NCBI GenBank assembly: GCA_937896895.1
Contig: CALBNV010000039.1
Location: 1-45,416 of the forward strand
Source of the DNA: an uncultured Bacteroidales bacterium
GTDB lineage: Bacteria > Bacteroidota > Bacteroidia > Bacteroidales > F082
DNA: 45,416 nucleotides
Direction: 5' to 3'
Shown: positions 34,421-43,043 of the stretch, in pieces
Numbering within the stretch: position 1 is the first letter of the stretch
Layout of the letters: every line of letters begins with the position of its first letter
The notes under the pieces: generated by a model
What the model was told of the DNA's origin: nothing
The model's database searches: none
What the model saw: the letters and a program-made list of their open reading frames with translations, nothing else
Translations under genes and position numbers: made by a program

Positions 34421-37138
34421 TCACAATCTTGACAGTTCTTCAACTTTTTCTTTTACCCAAGGACGGCTCATGTCGAATACCAGCTCTATCGGTCTCGAAA
34501 GATTCCTGATGAAATACAAGGTGTTGTCTTGCTTGTTATTCAATATGTTGGCTTGTGTCTCAACATCATCCCAGTTGGTCTCGGTCATCATGAGAGGCAC
34601 GAAGGTGTCAAGCGTGAGGTTGTTCAGCTCGATTTGCTGAAGATCCTGCGAGATGATTTGTTTGTGCGCCCTCATCAGCTTTGTCTCGCCAACCTCTTGA
34701 AGGACAGCGAGATACTTCTCGTAAAGAACATATTCGTTCAAGATGAAGGCAATCTCTTCGGGACTGAAAGTCTCCCAAAAAGATTTTGAAAGCGGTTTGG
34801 CGACAAATCTGCCGAGCATAAAGGAGCCGGCGTCTAATCCGCTGATATTCATCTTCTTGCATTTGTGGATTATACTCTTGAAGAAATCCACCTTCTTCTC
34901 TCCGTCGAGCAGGTCGAAAACGCGCGACTGCTCGAGATGCGACCCCATCTTGCTTTCAAGCACTTGTGTCTGGTAAAGCTCTGGATTCAATGAATACCAA
35001 GTGTTTACGACATCTTTGGCTTTCTGAGGATTCGCATTCAGGTCGTAGCTGATAAGACGCGCAAGTGAGTCGATGTCGGTGATGAAATTGACATGACTTG
35101 AATTGATGATGTCTTGGTAAATTGTGTAGGCGAGTTTGAGTTCTGCGAAGACCTTGCTGTCTTCCTCGTTGAGGGTCACGTCTTCGCCATTGAGGTATTT
35201 CCTGAACCTCGCTGGCTTGAATGTGGCGCGTCCTTCGTAAATCGACCTTCTCTTGCTCGAAAGCGTGATCCAGTCGCCGGACCTCAGCTCTATCCCCTCG
35301 CTGTTTCTTAACGTGTTGTTTTCCAATGCCATCCCGAAGTTGCCGAGATTGAGGAAGGCTGGAATGCCATATCCGCGGCAGGCTGTCACGACGTGGATGG
35401 CGGCGGGGGTGAGGCTCATGATGGCATCAACTTCGTTGAGCGTTATTGTGTCTTCGGGCGTGAACCTCTGCTTGCAGATGCAGACAGGATGCCCTTCCTT
35501 TTTCATTTCCGTCGCCTCCAAGGCTGTGAAACAGATTTTGGCGGACGTCGCGGTCCTCGGCAATACATTGATGCCTTTGCCGAAGAACGTCAGGTCCTTG
35601 AAGGCTTTGTCATCAATGGTGTCGGAGAAAAGCTGCCTCAAATGATAAGGCCTTATCAGTTCGATGATGTCTTTCTTCTCGATTATCGACAGCCGCTTAT
35701 TGTCAATAAAGTCATTGTCTTTCAATATCTTGTAATCTTCAAACGTCATCTCCGAAATCTTCCTGTTGAGAAGCATCTCTATTGACGACATGAGGGCGGC
35801 GCGTCCTGTCAGCTCCGATTTGTTCAGTTGAAGGACGGCAAACAGGCTCGCCTTTCCGGGGATGGTTTCGATTCCGAATTCGATGGTCACCGGTGATTTG
35901 AATTTCCTTTCGAGGTTCTCCAAAAGCGGATCGAAGTGATAGACGGCAGGAAACAGCTCCTTGATGTCTTTTCTGTCGATGTAACTCCAGTTTGTGGCAG
36001 AGATGTTACCTGTCATAATCTCCTCGCCGAAAATGTCAGGGTAGGTCTCGATCTGACGCCCGATGCCGGTGTTGCTGTGCCGGCTGTAAAGGACGCCAGG
36101 GCAGGAGCTGTCGTTGCCGATAGTCCATACCATCTTGTGAAGGATAAGCGATGGATACGCCTGCTTCCCACGCATGAATGTCATGACTAACTGTTTGTTA
36201 TTCAAGTAGAAATCTCTTACGTAATAAGTGAACCTCAACACTTGATAGAAACAGTCGTCGAGGAGACGGCTGTCGCCGTTTTCATGCTCAACAACCTGTG
36301 ATTCCATCCAGGCGATGCGTTCGTTTTGCTCTTCACAAGAAAGATTGTTCTCGTCAACTGCGCTTTTGTCAATGATGCCGAGCATGTCGAACATGTTACC
36401 TAAGTTGTTGATGTATATGCGGTTGGCCATGTTGGCGCCGTGTTTTCTGACAAGTGCCTTGTGGGCTGTGCGGTTCATGCCGATATTCAGCAGTGTCGGC
36501 ATGAGTCCGGGGATGTATTGCGGCATTGCGCTGCGCATGGCGAAGACAAGCGGATTCTTGTCGTCACCGAGTTTGCTTTGTGTCATGATCTCAAGGTTCC
36601 TTATGGCTTCGCGCAGGAGCTTCTCCTGATTTTCAAGGCAGAACGCCTTTGAGGTCAAGATGCAGAAATCAGGGACGGCGTAGCATTCTTTCGTGAGTGC
36701 GAGCAGCATTTTTCCTTTGTTGCTGACAATTTGCTCGGAGTGCAAATCGGGGTCGCTGAGTGTCGTCACAATGTGAATGTCATCGTGCAGCGGGTTGTCA
36801 TCAACATATTTCTTGATTTTGTCATGTAATTGATTCCTAAGGGTTTTTAACTCGGCACAGACACTCTTGTCGCCGTCGCGTTCCCTTATCAGAAGCCGGA
36901 GGAAATGCTCGCTTTGCTTTTTGTTGTCGCTCGACAGCAGGTAATATATGTCGTACCATCTCGGCGCAATCTCGTGCTCCGACTCATCGCCGTCAAGACG
37001 GTAAATGACAGTCCCCGGCTTGTTGCCCGCAGGCCTGTTCTCAACGGCGAAAATATTCTCGCTGATGTCGCCATCGCAGTTCGCGAAAAGGTGCATCATA
37101 TAGTAGTTCGGATAACTTGCCCTTATCTTAAATTCCAT
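34421..37138 (-). CDS. PPDK-like phosphotransfer protein with no recognisable C-terminal PEP-binding barrel
   Basis: The 905-residue protein resembles pyruvate phosphate dikinase in its N-terminal two thirds. An ATP-grasp-like region (about 135-450) includes NKGKMLLALTKE, FAMRSAMPQYIPGLMPTLLNIGMN (compare the dikinase VRSGA...MPGMMDTVLNLGLN) and CPGVLYSRHSNTG. A swivelling phosphohistidine domain (about 555-640) has His582 aligned with the catalytic histidine (IHVVTACRGYGIPA), though the usual TGG before it reads TPA. The last 250 residues are mainly helical, and I find none of the PEP-binding TIM-barrel motifs. The first 120 residues are unique. Substrate unknown; it could be a dikinase relative with a new acceptor. 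The ATG at 37138 sits behind a good promoter. It is convergent with rpoD (11 bases apart). Confidence 0.8.
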   Translation of the reverse strand: MEFKIRASYPNYYMMHLFANCDGDISENIFAVENRPAGNKPGTVIYRLDGDESEHEIAPRWYDIYYLLSSDNKKQSEHFLRLLIRERDGDKSVCAELKTLRNQLHDKIKKYVDDNPLHDDIHIVTTLSDPDLHSEQIVSNKGKMLLALTKECYAVPDFCILTSKAFCLENQEKLLREAIRNLEIMTQSKLGDDKNPLVFAMRSAMPQYIPGLMPTLLNIGMNRTAHKALVRKHGANMANRIYINNLGNMFDMLGIIDKSAVDENNLSCEEQNERIAWMESQVVEHENGDSRLLDDCFYQVLRFTYYVRDFYLNNKQLVMTFMRGKQAYPSLILHKMVWTIGNDSSCPGVLYSRHSNTGIGRQIETYPDIFGEEIMTGNISATNWSYIDRKDIKELFPAVYHFDPLLENLERKFKSPVTIEFGIETIPGKASLFAVLQLNKSELTGRAALMSSIEMLLNRKISEMTFEDYKILKDNDFIDNKRLSIIEKKDIIELIRPYHLRQLFSDTIDDKAFKDLTFFGKGINVLPRTATSAKICFTALEATEMKKEGHPVCICKQRFTPEDTITLNEVDAIMSLTPAAIHVVTACRGYGIPAFLNLGNFGMALENNTLRNSEGIELRSGDWITLSSKRRSIYEGRATFKPARFRKYLNGEDVTLNEEDSKVFAELKLAYTIYQDIINSSHVNFITDIDSLARLISYDLNANPQKAKDVVNTWYSLNPELYQTQVLESKMGSHLEQSRVFDLLDGEKKVDFFKSIIHKCKKMNISGLDAGSFMLGRFVAKPLSKSFWETFSPEEIAFILNEYVLYEKYLAVLQEVGETKLMRAHKQIISQDLQQIELNNLTLDTFVPLMMTETNWDDVETQANILNNKQDNTLYFIRNLSRPIELVFDMSRPWVKEKVEELSRL

Positions 37139-37184
37139 GTTTTTCAGTTGAGAAGTTATTATTTTTAAAAATCGTAAAACAATG

Positions 37185-37217
37185 CAAAGGTAAATGTTTT
37201 TTTTGTAATTTTGCAAC
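37185..37217 (-). promoter_or_regulatory. Promoter of the PPDK-like gene
   Basis: On the minus strand GTTG (37217-37214), a 21-base spacer and TACCTTTG (37192-37185) fit the Bacteroidetes promoter. The start codon lies 46 bases downstream. Confidence 0.65.
37206..37213 (+). promoter_or_regulatory. -7 element of pyrG
   Basis: TAATTTTG matches TAnnTTTG and lies 39 bases before the pyrG start. No TTTG is seen 19-22 bases upstream. It lies inside the spacer of the divergent promoter at 37185-37217. Confidence 0.45.
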
Positions 37218-37252
37218 TTTCATAAACAAATGTAAAAACTAATATTTTTTCG

Positions 37253-38872
37253 ATGAAAAAGACCAAATATATTTTCGTGACGGGAGGTGTTACGTCCTCT
37301 CTCGGAAAAGGAATTATTGCCTCATCTTTGGCGAAACTTCTTCAAGGACGCGGCTATACCGTTGCTAATCAGAAGCTTGATCCATACATCAATGTCGATC
37401 CTGGAACTTTGAATCCTTACGAGCATGGTGAGTGTTACGTCACGGAAGACGGCGCTGAGACCGACCTTGACCTCGGGCATTATGAGCGTTTTTCAGGCAC
37501 TCCGACGTCGCAGGCGAACAATATCACCACAGGTAGGATATACCAAAACGTGATAACAAAGGAAAGAAAAGGTGAATACCTCGGCTCGACGGTACAGGTC
37601 GTGCCACATATCACCGATGAAATAAAACGCTGCATACAGCTTCTCGGACATACTGGCAAGTACGATTTTGTCATCACCGAGATAGGCGGCGTCGTGGGCG
37701 ACATCGAGTCGTTGCCCTTCATCGAGGCGATACGACAGCTGAAATGGGAGCTCGGTAGCGACTGCGTCAACATTCACCTCACCTTGGTGCCGTTCCTTTC
37801 GGCGGCTCAGGAACTTAAGACCAAACCTACTCAACATTCAGTCAAGGAGTTACAGGAACAGGGCGTGCAGCCTGACATTATCGTGTGCCGTTGCGAGAAG
37901 CACCTCACCGAGTCGATAAAGGCGAAGATAGCATTGTTCTGCAACGTGGCGAAGACAGCGGTCATCGAATGCATCGACGCACCTTCAATATACGACGTTC
38001 CAATGCTTATGAGAGAGGAAGGTCTTGACAGGGAAGTGTTCCGTAAACTCAGCATGGAAATGCCATCGGAGCTTCACATTGAAAAATGGCAGAGGTTCCT
38101 CGAACATCTCCACAACCCGAAACATGATGTCACTGTGGCTCTTGTCGGAAAATATGTCGAACTCACCGACGCGTACAAGTCAATACGCGAGGCGTTTATC
38201 CACGGCGGTGTCTCCAATGAGACCAAGGTTCACATAAAGAGCGTTCATTCTGAGAAAGTTACGAAAGAGACGGCAGCGGAACTCCTTGCCGATGTTGACG
38301 GAATCCTCGTGGCTCCTGGCTTCGGAAGCCGCGGCATAGAAGGGAAAATCGTGGCGATAGAATATGCGAGGACGAACAAAATCCCGTTCCTCGGAATTTG
38401 CCTCGGTATGCAGTGCGCCGTTGTCGAATTCGCACGTAATGTGTTGGGACTCAGTGATGCATGCTCACGTGAGATGAACCCCGACACGAAGAATCCGGTC
38501 ATCGACATCATGTCGGAACAGAAAACGATAGTGAACATGGGGCACACGATGCGGCTTGGCGCTTATCCTTGCCACCTCGCCGACGACTCAAAACTTGCCG
38601 GACTTTACGGCACGCTGGATATTTCTGAACGTCACCGCCACCGTTATGAGTTCAATAACAATTACATGGATGACTTCGTGAAACACGGCATGAAGATGGC
38701 TGGCGTCAACCCGACGACACAACTCGTTGAAGCAGTGGAGGTTGAAGACCATCCGTGGTTCGTCGGCGTTCAGTATCATCCGGAATATAAGAGCACTGTC
38801 GCTAATCCGCACCCGCTCTTCGTCGGATTTGTCAAGGCTATGTTAAAGTATCAAGAAGAAAACAACAAGTAA
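37253..38872 (+). CDS. pyrG: CTP synthase
   Basis: The 539-residue enzyme makes CTP from UTP, ATP and glutamine. The synthetase half starts FVTGGVTSSLGKG (8-20) with the P-loop-like segment, followed by KLDPYINVDPGT and ITEIGGVVGDIES. The glutaminase half has Cys383 in GICLGMQCA and the His-Glu pair in QYHPEYKS near 514-516. Length and motifs are normal. It is followed after 3 bases by yidC, so the two are co-transcribed. Confidence 0.97.
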   Translation: MKKTKYIFVTGGVTSSLGKGIIASSLAKLLQGRGYTVANQKLDPYINVDPGTLNPYEHGECYVTEDGAETDLDLGHYERFSGTPTSQANNITTGRIYQNVITKERKGEYLGSTVQVVPHITDEIKRCIQLLGHTGKYDFVITEIGGVVGDIESLPFIEAIRQLKWELGSDCVNIHLTLVPFLSAAQELKTKPTQHSVKELQEQGVQPDIIVCRCEKHLTESIKAKIALFCNVAKTAVIECIDAPSIYDVPMLMREEGLDREVFRKLSMEMPSELHIEKWQRFLEHLHNPKHDVTVALVGKYVELTDAYKSIREAFIHGGVSNETKVHIKSVHSEKVTKETAAELLADVDGILVAPGFGSRGIEGKIVAIEYARTNKIPFLGICLGMQCAVVEFARNVLGLSDACSREMNPDTKNPVIDIMSEQKTIVNMGHTMRLGAYPCHLADDSKLAGLYGTLDISERHRHRYEFNNNYMDDFVKHGMKMAGVNPTTQLVEAVEVEDHPWFVGVQYHPEYKSTVANPHPLFVGFVKAMLKYQEENNK

Positions 38873-38875
38873 CAG

Positions 38876-40816
38876 ATGAATAAAAACTCAGTAATAGGAA
38901 TCATCCTTATTATCGGTATTTTCGTGGGTTGGACAGTGTGGATGACTCCGTCAAAGGAAGAGAGGGCACGTCTGCAACACGTCCAGGATTCGATTTATCG
39001 CGAACAGAGAATACGCTACATCCAAGATTCAATACGTTTCGTCAGGGAACAGCAGGCCGCTGCGGCGGAAGCGGCGGCGAAGGCCTCTGTCATTGGCAAC
39101 GTCGATGACAACAGCCAGCTGCGAAATGATTTCGGTGTGTTCGCATCGGCGGCTTCAGGCGAATCGAAGGAATATGTCATTGAAAATAATGTGATTAAGT
39201 TGAGATTCTCGTCAAAAGGCGCTTATGTGAAGGAAGTCAATTTGAAAGACTATCAGACTTACGACTCGCTGCCGCTCATCGATTTCGACAAGAATACCAC
39301 CAAATTCAATCTTGAATTTTTCGCTTCAAACCTGCCGATAAACTCACAAGACCTCTATTTTACACCTTATATTAATAACGTGGTTTATGATGGCGACGAT
39401 TCAATCGTTGTCGGCGACAGACCTCTTACGATAAGTTTCCGTGCGATGACCGACACGGAAGGCGAAATCAATCCTGACCAGTATATCGAATTTACCTATA
39501 CGGTCAAGCCGGACGAGTACATGCTTGATTTTGACATCAGGACTGTCAATATGAAGAATGTCATTGCGGCGAATACTAACTACGTGACACTCAATTGGTA
39601 TGTTGACCTGCTGAAGCTTGAAAAGGCCGTTGACCGCTATAACGGCTCCAATGTCTATTACAAATATACCAATGATGACGTCGAGTCGTTGAGTGGCGAC
39701 AGGGGAGGCGAGAAGGACGGCGAGAAAAACCTCAACTCAAACCTCAAGTGGCTGTCGTTCAAACAGCGTTTCTTCAGCTACGCCCTCATATCGAAGGATA
39801 ATTTCAACGGAGCACTCATAGGCATGAAGACAGACTATAAGTCGAAGAACCCGCGTTACCTTAAAACGATGTACGCGAGCGTCGATATGCCGCTTAACGG
39901 ATTTGAGAGCAACAATACAATCCAGATGCAGATGTATCTTGGCCCTAACAGCTTGAAGATCATGGATTCGTACGGCCTCGACCTGAGCAAGCAGATCCCG
40001 CTCGGCGGTAAGCTCGTTGGATGGATCAACCGTTATCTTGTCGTCAATGTCTTCAACTGGCTCGGAAGTTACGGCTGGAACTATGGCATCGTGATTCTTG
40101 TTTTGACCATAATAATCAAACTGCTGCTGATGCCGTTCGCATATAAATCATATCTCTCAACCGCGAAGATGCGCGTGCTGAAGCCCGAGATCGACGCGAT
40201 AAGCGCGAAATATCCGAAACAGGAAGATGCGATGAAGAAACAACAGGCCGTGATGGATCTCTATAAGAAGGCGGGTGCAAGCCCGACATCAGGCTGCCTG
40301 CCGATGCTGCTCCAGCTCCCTATCCTGTGGGCTATTTTTAGATTCTTCCCTTCAAGTATAGAGCTTCGCCAACAGCCATTCCTCTGGGCCGACGACCTCT
40401 CAACATACGACAGCATCCTTGACCTCCCGTTTAACATCCCGTTCTACGGCGACCATGTCAGCTTGTTCACTCTGCTGATGACAGTGACCACGATTCTCTA
40501 CACATATATCAACCAGAAACAGACAGCTGCGATGCAGACTCAGCCGATGCCTGGCATGAAACTCATGCTTTACATCATGCCAATCATGTTCCTCGGACTG
40601 TTCAACAGTTACTCGGCAGGCCTCAGCTACTACTATATGCTGGTGAATATCATCACGTTCCTGCAAATGTATCTGTTCAAGGTGTTCCTCGACGATGACA
40701 AACTGCGTAAGCAGATTGAAAAGGCAAAACTCAAGCCTGTGAAGAAATCCAATTTCCAGAAAAGACTGGAGGAGATGCAGAAACAACAGGCTCAGATGCA
40801 AAAAGGAAGAAAATAA
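38876..40816 (+). CDS. yidC: Membrane protein insertase YidC
   Basis: The 646-residue protein has an N-terminal transmembrane helix (about 5-22), a large periplasmic beta domain (about 90-375) and the conserved five-helix insertase core (about 400-610) with QLPILWAIFRFFPSSIELRQQPFLWADDLS. The C-terminus is basic (KKSNFQKRLEEMQKQQAQMQKGRK) and could contact ribosomes. It inserts inner-membrane proteins with or without Sec. It is co-transcribed with pyrG and followed at once by an intrinsic terminator. Confidence 0.96.
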   Translation: MNKNSVIGIILIIGIFVGWTVWMTPSKEERARLQHVQDSIYREQRIRYIQDSIRFVREQQAAAAEAAAKASVIGNVDDNSQLRNDFGVFASAASGESKEYVIENNVIKLRFSSKGAYVKEVNLKDYQTYDSLPLIDFDKNTTKFNLEFFASNLPINSQDLYFTPYINNVVYDGDDSIVVGDRPLTISFRAMTDTEGEINPDQYIEFTYTVKPDEYMLDFDIRTVNMKNVIAANTNYVTLNWYVDLLKLEKAVDRYNGSNVYYKYTNDDVESLSGDRGGEKDGEKNLNSNLKWLSFKQRFFSYALISKDNFNGALIGMKTDYKSKNPRYLKTMYASVDMPLNGFESNNTIQMQMYLGPNSLKIMDSYGLDLSKQIPLGGKLVGWINRYLVVNVFNWLGSYGWNYGIVILVLTIIIKLLLMPFAYKSYLSTAKMRVLKPEIDAISAKYPKQEDAMKKQQAVMDLYKKAGASPTSGCLPMLLQLPILWAIFRFFPSSIELRQQPFLWADDLSTYDSILDLPFNIPFYGDHVSLFTLLMTVTTILYTYINQKQTAAMQTQPMPGMKLMLYIMPIMFLGLFNSYSAGLSYYYMLVNIITFLQMYLFKVFLDDDKLRKQIEKAKLKPVKKSNFQKRLEEMQKQQAQMQKGRK

Positions 40817-40819
40817 GTC

Positions 40820-40849
40820 AAACGCCTGCCTGTGTGGTGGGCGTTTTTT
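40820..40849 (+). terminator. Intrinsic terminator after yidC
   Basis: AAACGCCTGCC (40820-40830) pairs with GGTGGGCGTTT (40836-40846) through 11 base pairs (two G-U) around a 5-base loop, followed by a run of T residues to 40849. This is a classical intrinsic terminator. The aroK start codon follows 4 bases after it, so aroK either needs read-through or a promoter hidden in the yidC end. Confidence 0.75.
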
Positions 40850-40852
40850 GAT

Positions 40853-41359
40853 ATGTTACCTGACAGGATCTATATTATCGGTTATATGTGCTCCGGCAAG
40901 TCGTCGATTTCAAGAAGACTCGCCAACAGGCTTGGCTATCAGGCCTTTGACACCGACGACATGTTTGAGGAGAAGTATCACATCTCCGTGCAGGATTTCT
41001 TCGACAAGTACGGGGAAGATTATTTCCGGAAGTTCGAGTCGGACATTTTGAGGAAAACAGGTGAGCTTCATAATGTGGTCATCTCGACAGGCGGCGGCAC
41101 GCCGTGCTTCTTCGACAACATGCAGTGGATGAACGAAAACGGCGTTACGGTTTTCGTAAGAATCAGCCCGGCGACGGCTGCCAACAGACTCCTTACCGCA
41201 AGGCGTAAACGTCCGCTGATTAATGGAAAGACAGAGGATGAGCTGAAGCAATATGTTGAAAATCATTACAATTCGCGTCTGAAATACTATGAACAGGCGA
41301 TGTTTACCGTCAAAGGTGAAAGCGTTGACCTGGATGAGATGTTGGAAAAAATAAAATGA
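40853..41359 (+). CDS. aroK: Shikimate kinase
   Basis: The 168-residue enzyme phosphorylates shikimate with ATP. The P-loop is GYMCSGKSS (10-18), the substrate site shows DTDD (33-36), Arg59 in FRKFE and GGGTP (80-84), and the lid has RKRPLI with Arg120. Arg142 lies in the YNSRLKYYE motif. The ATG at 40853 gives the normal start; an in-frame GTG at 40832 would lie inside the yidC terminator stem. It has a terminator of its own downstream. The previous pathway enzyme is AroE at 20602-21351. Confidence 0.93.
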   Translation: MLPDRIYIIGYMCSGKSSISRRLANRLGYQAFDTDDMFEEKYHISVQDFFDKYGEDYFRKFESDILRKTGELHNVVISTGGGTPCFFDNMQWMNENGVTVFVRISPATAANRLLTARRKRPLINGKTEDELKQYVENHYNSRLKYYEQAMFTVKGESVDLDEMLEKIK

Positions 41360-41433
41360 ATGTTTTTACGGACGAACAATTTAAATCGTTATTTCTACAG
41401 CAAGTCAAACTAATAATTACATATATGAAAAAT

Positions 41434-41464
41434 AGACCGCACGATGTTTCCTGCGGTCTTTTTT
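41434..41464 (+). terminator. Intrinsic terminator after aroK
   Basis: AGACCGCA (41434-41441) pairs perfectly with TGCGGTCT (41452-41459) around a 10-base loop and is followed by T residues to 41464. It lies 75 bases after the aroK stop. A frame that overlaps the aroK stop and runs through this terminator is not credible as a gene. Confidence 0.85.
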
Positions 41465-41472
41465 GCTTCATA

Positions 41473-41542
41473 AACTTCACTCTCAAAACTTCACTCTCAA
41501 AACTCCACTCTCAAAACTCCACTCTCAACTCTCCACCCTCAA
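41473..41542 (-). repeat. Heptad-based tandem repeat (5 x 14 bases) reaching into rlmD
   Basis: Five consecutive 14-base units start at 41473, 41487, 41501, 41515 and 41529. Read on the plus strand they are AACTTCACTCTCAA twice, AACTCCACTCTCAA twice and a diverged CTCTCCACCCTCAA. Each unit is made of two related heptads, on the minus strand GAGAGTG and (G/A)AGTTTT-like. The last unit and the end of the fourth encode the final residues and stop codon of rlmD. The array resembles the short heptanucleotide tandem repeats known between genes of several bacteria. Confidence 0.85.
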
Positions 41543-42964
41543 CTCTAACAACACAACATTTTCAACGTGTTGCGTGTGCGGGAACATGTCAACAGGCTGC
41601 ACCGCCTTCACGGAATAAAGCTCGTCAAGAAGTTGGAGGTCACGGGCTTGCGTGGCTGGGTTGCAGCTGACATAGACGATTTTCCTTGCCTTTATCTTTT
41701 TCAGTTGTTCGATGACTTTGTCGGCCATTCCGGCACGTGGCGGGTCGGTGACGATGAAGTCGGGCCTGCCGTGCTCGGCGATGAACTCGTCGGTGAGCAC
41801 TTTCGCCATGTCGCCGGCATAGAACTCGGCGTTGGAGATGTTGTTGAAATTCCCGTTTATCTTCGCGTCTTCGATGGCTTCCTCAACGTATTCAATGCCG
41901 ACGACATGATTCACGAAGCGCGAGAAATAAAGTGCGATGGTGCCGGTGCCGGTGTAGAGGTCGTACATCAGCTCGTCGCCTTTCACGCCGGCGAGGTCGA
42001 AGGCCGCCTTGTAAAGCCTTTCCGCCTGATAGACATTGGTCTGGAAGAACGAGACCGGCCCGACGCGGAACTTTAAATCGTCAAAGCCCGGTCGCGGCGA
42101 CTGCATCGTCTCGATGAGATACGGATCGCCTTTCAGACACTCGAACGGCAAATCAGAAATCATGTCGTTGAACTTCGGGTTGATGACGAGCATCAGTGAC
42201 ACGATTTGCGGGAACTTCGCCGACAGAGCAGGGATAAGCTCGTTGCGGACGATGTCGTTTTCTTCATTTATGACGATGATGACCATGAACTCGCCCTTGC
42301 CGTTGCAGCGTATCACCACGTTGCGCATCGTGCCTTCGTGTGCGCGGACGTTGTGGTATGACAGCTTGCGCTTCATTGTGAAGTCCTTGATAAACAGGCG
42401 GATGTCGTTCGACGGGTCGGCTTGCAGATAGCAATGCTCGATGTCGATGACGCGGTCGAACAGGTTCGGAAGGTGATAGCCGAAGCCTTTGCAGTCCTCT
42501 TCGGTGTAGGTGCCGGCGGGTGCGCCGTCGGTGAGCCATTTGCGGTTCGAGAAACTGTATTCGAGTTTGTTACGGTAGAAAAACTGTTTCTCGCAGCCGA
42601 GGATTGGACTTATCTCAGGATATTCTATTTTGGCGATGCGGTCGAAGTTGTCTTTGACCTGTTTCTGCTTGTAAAACAATTGCCATTGATAGTCAAGGTG
42701 TTGCCATTTGCAGCCGCCGCAGAGGCCGAAATGTTGGCATACCGGCTCAACGCGTTTGCCGGATGGCTTCTTGATATTCAGAATCTTGCCGTCGAAGCAG
42801 TTCGATTTCTTTTTAAATACTTGTAAATCAACGATGTCGCCGGGTGCTCCGAAAGGGATGAACACCACTTTCTCGTCAGGTTTAGCGATGCTCATGCCTT
42901 CTGCGCCGGCATCGATAATCGTGACGTCTTCAATTATTTCGGGTTGTTTCTTTGTCTTTTTCAT
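41525..42964 (-). CDS. rlmD: RlmD-type 23S rRNA (uracil-5-)-methyltransferase
   Basis: The 479-residue protein is a TrmA/RumA-family enzyme that methylates uracil C5 in 23S rRNA. It has an N-terminal TRAM domain (10-65), four cysteines for a [4Fe-4S] cluster (76, 82, 85 and Cys178 in IEHCYLQ), the SAM-binding DLYTGTGTIALYFS, the DPPRAGM motif and the catalytic cysteine in VYVSCNPATQARDL. RlmCD-like specificity is an alternative. The last five residues (LRVES) and the stop are encoded by the tandem repeat at 41473-41542, beyond the usual family end HVENVVLLE. A -7 box lies 5 bases before the ATG. Confidence 0.9.
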   Translation of the reverse strand: MKKTKKQPEIIEDVTIIDAGAEGMSIAKPDEKVVFIPFGAPGDIVDLQVFKKKSNCFDGKILNIKKPSGKRVEPVCQHFGLCGGCKWQHLDYQWQLFYKQKQVKDNFDRIAKIEYPEISPILGCEKQFFYRNKLEYSFSNRKWLTDGAPAGTYTEEDCKGFGYHLPNLFDRVIDIEHCYLQADPSNDIRLFIKDFTMKRKLSYHNVRAHEGTMRNVVIRCNGKGEFMVIIVINEENDIVRNELIPALSAKFPQIVSLMLVINPKFNDMISDLPFECLKGDPYLIETMQSPRPGFDDLKFRVGPVSFFQTNVYQAERLYKAAFDLAGVKGDELMYDLYTGTGTIALYFSRFVNHVVGIEYVEEAIEDAKINGNFNNISNAEFYAGDMAKVLTDEFIAEHGRPDFIVTDPPRAGMADKVIEQLKKIKARKIVYVSCNPATQARDLQLLDELYSVKAVQPVDMFPHTQHVENVVLLELRVES

Positions 42965-42969
42965 GGGCG

Positions 42970-42977
42970 CAAAATTA
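42970..42977 (-). promoter_or_regulatory. -7 element directly before rlmD
   Basis: On the minus strand TAATTTTG matches TAnnTTTG and ends 5 bases before the ATG. If used, transcription would start at or next to the start codon, giving a leaderless message. No TTTG is seen at the proper distance. Confidence 0.35.
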
Positions 42978-43043
42978 CGAAAAAGAAGTGAGAAATAAGA
43001 AGTGATGTTTGATTATTTGTTTAAATTTGCAAAATTTTGAATT

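Noticed and set aside
41473..41542. CRISPR array
   Set aside because: The units are contiguous 14-base repeats without spacers and without cas genes.
41356..41670. Frame starting in an ATGA overlap with the aroK stop (104 codons)
   Set aside because: It runs through an intrinsic terminator and the heptad repeat and then antisense into rlmD; the product is composition-driven.
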